NCBI GenBank assembly: GCA_022563215.1
Contig: JADFNT010000074.1
Location: 1 to 7,552, forward strand
Source of the DNA: Pseudomonadota bacterium
Lineage (GTDB): Bacteria > Pseudomonadota > Alphaproteobacteria > Rhodospirillales > Casp-alpha2
Direction: 5' to 3'
DNA: 7,552 bases
The position numbers were made by a program, and so were the translations under genes. Positions 6,110-7,552 of the stretch are shown in pieces; within the stretch, counting starts at the first letter, position 1; every line of letters begins with the position of its first letter. Below the pieces are notes generated by a model. The model worked only from the letters and a program-made list of their open reading frames with translations, was not told where the DNA came from and searched no databases.

Positions 6110-6124
6110 CCGATTTATCATCGG
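6110..6124. promoter_or_regulatory. Small dyad repeating the neighbouring loop sequence
   Basis: CCGAT (6110-6114) and ATCGG (6120-6124) form a 5-bp dyad around TTATC. The string TTTATCATCGG here nearly repeats the 12-base loop of the stem-loop at 6081-6092, one base shorter. This gives two direct copies 33 bp apart, about three helical turns. Confidence 0.35.
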
Positions 6125-6227
6125 CGGCAAGACGTTCATAATCAACACCTTATCCATGGGAAACACGCCCCTTCCCGGAACTCAAAATATATTTAGCAAA
6201 AGTGTGCGAAAGGGGTGGTGTTGGTAA

Positions 6228-6256
6228 TTGACAGAGGGCATGCTGCCCCCTAGGTT
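6228..6256 (+). promoter_or_regulatory. Candidate promoter of the ABC transporter operon, with spacer dyad
   Basis: TTGACA (6228-6233) is followed after 17 bp by TAGGTT (6251-6256), which keeps the important T, A and final T of the -10 box. The spacer contains AGAGGGCA / TGCCCCCT (6233-6240 and 6244-6251), a dyad with one mismatch. Transcription would begin near 6263 and leave a leader of about 80 bases. The same GC-rich dyad with TTTTTT at 6255-6260 could instead be a weak terminator. Confidence 0.35.
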
Positions 6257-6334
6257 TTTTCCGGCCATTACGAAAACGGCCAAACACCAGCCAAAACGAA
6301 ACGACCAAACACTAAGATCAATAACAGCCCATAC

Positions 6335-6342
6335 AGGGGGGA
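6335..6342 (+). promoter_or_regulatory. Ribosome binding site deciding the GTG start of the transporter ATPase
   Basis: AGGGGGGA ends 2 bases before the GTG at 6345. The spacing is tight, but this is the only purine-rich site near the point where family similarity begins. Confidence 0.55.
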
Positions 6343-6344
6343 TC

Positions 6345-7361
6345 GTGGCGACACTTCTCAGAATTGAGAACCTGAAGACTCAGTTTTTCACCTCCGCCGG
6401 CACCGTGAAAGCGGTCGACGGCATCACCTATAGCGTCGACGAAGGCGAAACCGTGGCCATAGTCGGGGAATCCGGCTGCGGCAAATCGGTCAGCGCGCTT
6501 TCGATCCTGCGCCTCATTCCGTGGCCGCCGGGAAAGATCGTCGAGGGCAGCATCAATTTCGACGGCAAGGACCTTTTGTCCCTGGACGAAGAAGCCATGC
6601 GCAACCTTCGCGGCAAGGACATCTCGATGGTGTTCCAGGAGCCGATGACGTCGCTCAATCCGGTCCTGTCGATCGGCGAACAGTTGACGGAAACCCTGAT
6701 CACCCATTTCCCGATTTCCGACCAGGAAGCGTCCGAGAAGGCGCTGAAGCTCCTGGAAATGGTCGGCATTTCCGACCCGGAAAGACGGCTCGACCAATAC
6801 CCCCATCACCTGTCGGGCGGCATGCGCCAGCGGGTGATGATCGCCATGGCGTTGAGCTGCGAACCGAAGCTGATTATCGCCGACGAGCCGACGACGGCGC
6901 TCGACGTCACCATCCAGGCGCAGATCCTCGAACTGATGAAGGATTTGACCAAGCGCCTCGGCGCGTCGCTGATCATCATCACCCATAACCTGGGCGTCGT
7001 CGCCCGATACGCGGACCGGGTCAACGTCATGTACGCCGGCAAGATCATCGAAACGGGGACGGCCAAGGACATCTACCACAACCCCAGCCACCCCTATACG
7101 CTGGCGCTTCTGAAATCGATCCCGCGCATGGACCAGCCGCGCCAGGACAAGCTCGATCCCATCGAGGGCCAGCCGCCGGACCTGACGCAGCTTGACGATG
7201 GCTGCTCGTTCAGGCCCCGCTGCCGGTTTGCCAAGGACAGTTGCGCGCACTCCTTTCCTGATTTGGAAGCGGTGAGCGAAGGCCATTTCGTCGCCTGTTT
7301 CGAGAAGGATAATTTGAAAGAACAAGAAAAAGAACAAGAACAAGAAAAGGTGGCTTCATGA
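6345..7361 (+). CDS. Peptide ABC transporter ATP-binding protein, DppD/OppD type
   Basis: This 338-residue ATPase is the D-type subunit of a dipeptide/oligopeptide importer and acts at the inner face of the cytoplasmic membrane. Motifs in order: Walker A GESGCGKS (41-48), Q-loop [11 protein letters not shown] (96-106), signature LSGGMRQR (156-163), Walker B LIIADEP (176-182) and the H-loop His214. The C-terminal oligopeptide domain has [11 protein letters not shown] (250-260) and four cysteines, 287, 293, 300 and 318, matching the cluster that binds 4Fe-4S in DppD. A charged tail, [10 protein letters not shown], ends the protein. The GTG at 6345 is chosen by the ribosome site and by where similarity begins; a TTG 117 bases upstream would run through the promoter candidate. 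Substrates may be peptides, but this family also imports nickel, glycosides and other small molecules. Overlap ATGA links it to the next ATPase. Confidence 0.93.
   Translation: MATLLRIENLKTQFFTSAGTVKAVDGITYSVDEGETVAIVGESGCGKSVSALSILRLIPWPPGKIVEGSINFDGKDLLSLDEEAMRNLRGKDISMVFQEPMTSLNPVLSIGEQLTETLITHFPISDQEASEKALKLLEMVGISDPERRLDQYPHHLSGGMRQRVMIAMALSCEPKLIIADEPTTALDVTIQAQILELMKDLTKRLGASLIIITHNLGVVARYADRVNVMYAGKIIETGTAKDIYHNPSHPYTLALLKSIPRMDQPRQDKLDPIEGQPPDLTQLDDGCSFRPRCRFAKDSCAHSFPDLEAVSEGHFVACFEKDNLKEQEKEQEQEKVAS
7320..7349 (+). repeat. GAACAA/GAAAAA low-complexity tract at the 3' end of the ATPase gene
   Basis: A run of GAA, CAA and AAA codons encodes the charged tail [10 protein letters not shown]. 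It is A-rich, unlike the GC-rich body of the gene, and overlaps the ribosome site region of the next gene. Such tracts can change length by slippage. Confidence 0.6.
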
Positions 7362-7552
7362 GTCCGGAAGAAGGCGTTATGGCTTCGGAATCCAGAATCA
7401 CCCGCCCCCAGGACAATGAAATCCTGATCGAAGTCCGGGGGTTGAAAATGTATTTCCCGGTCACCGAAGGAATCATAATGACCCGCACCGTGGCCGAGGT
7501 CAAAGCCGTCGACGGCATCGATTTTTACATCAAAAAGGGTGAAACCCTTGGC
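7358..7552 (+). CDS. Peptide ABC transporter ATP-binding protein, DppF/OppF type, cut by the window end
   Basis: Only the first 65 residues are present. The stretch LIEVRGLKMYFPVTEGI (23-39) followed by VKAVDGIDFYIKKGETLG (48-65) is the standard opening of the F-type partner ATPase, and the window stops just before the expected Walker A motif. The ATG at 7358 overlaps the stop of the D-type gene (ATGA) and has an AAAGG site ahead of it. An internal ATG at 7379 is a possible later start. The two ATPases would form a heterodimer driving an importer whose permeases and binding protein should lie further right. Confidence 0.9.
   Translation, partial: MSPEEGVMASESRITRPQDNEILIEVRGLKMYFPVTEGIIMTRTVAEVKAVDGIDFYIKKGETLG

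Larger units (their letters stand above)
6015..6344. other. 330-bp divergent regulatory spacer without a gene
   Basis: No convincing coding region lies between the decarboxylase and the transporter ATPase genes. From left to right the spacer holds the decarboxylase ribosome site, a 5-bp hairpin (CCGCC 6056-6060 with GGCGG 6067-6071), two further hairpins at 6070-6124, the AT-rich palindrome AAATATATTT (6185-6194), a TTGACA promoter candidate at 6228 and an A/C-rich leader with CCAAACAC occurring twice. It must carry promoters for both directions. Only the plus-strand one could be proposed with any support. Confidence 0.6.

Noticed and set aside
6228..6344. TTG-started N-terminal extension of the transporter ATPase
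   Set aside because: The TTG is part of the candidate -35 box. The 39 extra residues have no counterpart in DppD/OppD proteins, and the GTG at 6345 has a purine-rich site.
6318..7343. Long minus-strand reading frame of 341 codons opposite the transporter ATPase
   Set aside because: It is antisense to a gene with every ABC motif intact. Its composition is Arg/Asp/Leu-rich with no recognisable domain. High GC at third codon positions keeps the opposite frame open.
1..7552. CRISPR array, transposon ends, tRNA or rRNA
   Set aside because: I searched by eye on both strands and saw no regularly spaced repeats, no transposase, no terminal inverted repeats flanking genes and no tRNA-like or rRNA segments.

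Overview
This 7.55 kb window is bacterial chromosomal DNA with high GC content, Shine-Dalgarno-led genes and no mobile element or RNA gene that I can see. Codon use and protein style (RraA, 4-carboxymuconolactone decarboxylase, Dpp/Opp ATPases, a signal-peptide caspase-family protein) fit an alphaproteobacterium, perhaps Rhodospirillales-like. That placement is an inference from style and is not proven by any marker gene.

Layout. (1) 1-1500, minus strand: the first 500 residues of an exported caspase-family (C14) protein with an intact His/Cys dyad; its C-terminus lies off the left edge. (2) 1501-1720: divergent spacer with a perfect 9-bp dyad and a candidate promoter. (3) 1721-2695, plus: a QorA-type NADPH:quinone reductase, ending 16 bp from (4) 2712-3014, minus: a 100-residue antibiotic-biosynthesis-monooxygenase (ABM) fold protein with a GTG start. 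(5) 3015-3153: divergent spacer with a candidate promoter and a perfect 10-bp palindrome at the predicted transcription start. (6) 3154-3651 and 3659-4741, plus: an RraA-family protein and an FMN-dependent alpha-hydroxy acid oxidase, tightly spaced. (7) 4735-5604 and 5604-6014, minus: a 3-hydroxyisobutyrate-dehydrogenase-family reductase and a PcaC-like carboxymuconolactone decarboxylase, coupled through TAATG; the reductase gene tail overlaps the oxidase gene by 7 bp. (8) 6015-6344: a 330-bp divergent regulatory region with two hairpins, an AT-rich palindrome and a candidate promoter. (9) 6345-7361 and 7358 to the right edge, plus: the two ATPases of a Dpp/Opp-type peptide ABC transporter, overlapping by ATGA.

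From 1721 rightward the genes read as an accessory catabolic and redox neighbourhood. There is a quinone reductase with a possible quinol-oxidising partner, then hydroxy-acid and beta-hydroxyacid enzymes, a ring-cleavage-pathway type decarboxylase and an uptake system. The substrate cannot be deduced from the window. The caspase-family gene looks independent of this group. I found no clearly new multi-gene system. The points most worth a second look are the mosaic secreted caspase protein, the incomplete catalytic motif of the RraA protein, the monooxygenase-like glycine in the FMN enzyme, and the structured spacers.
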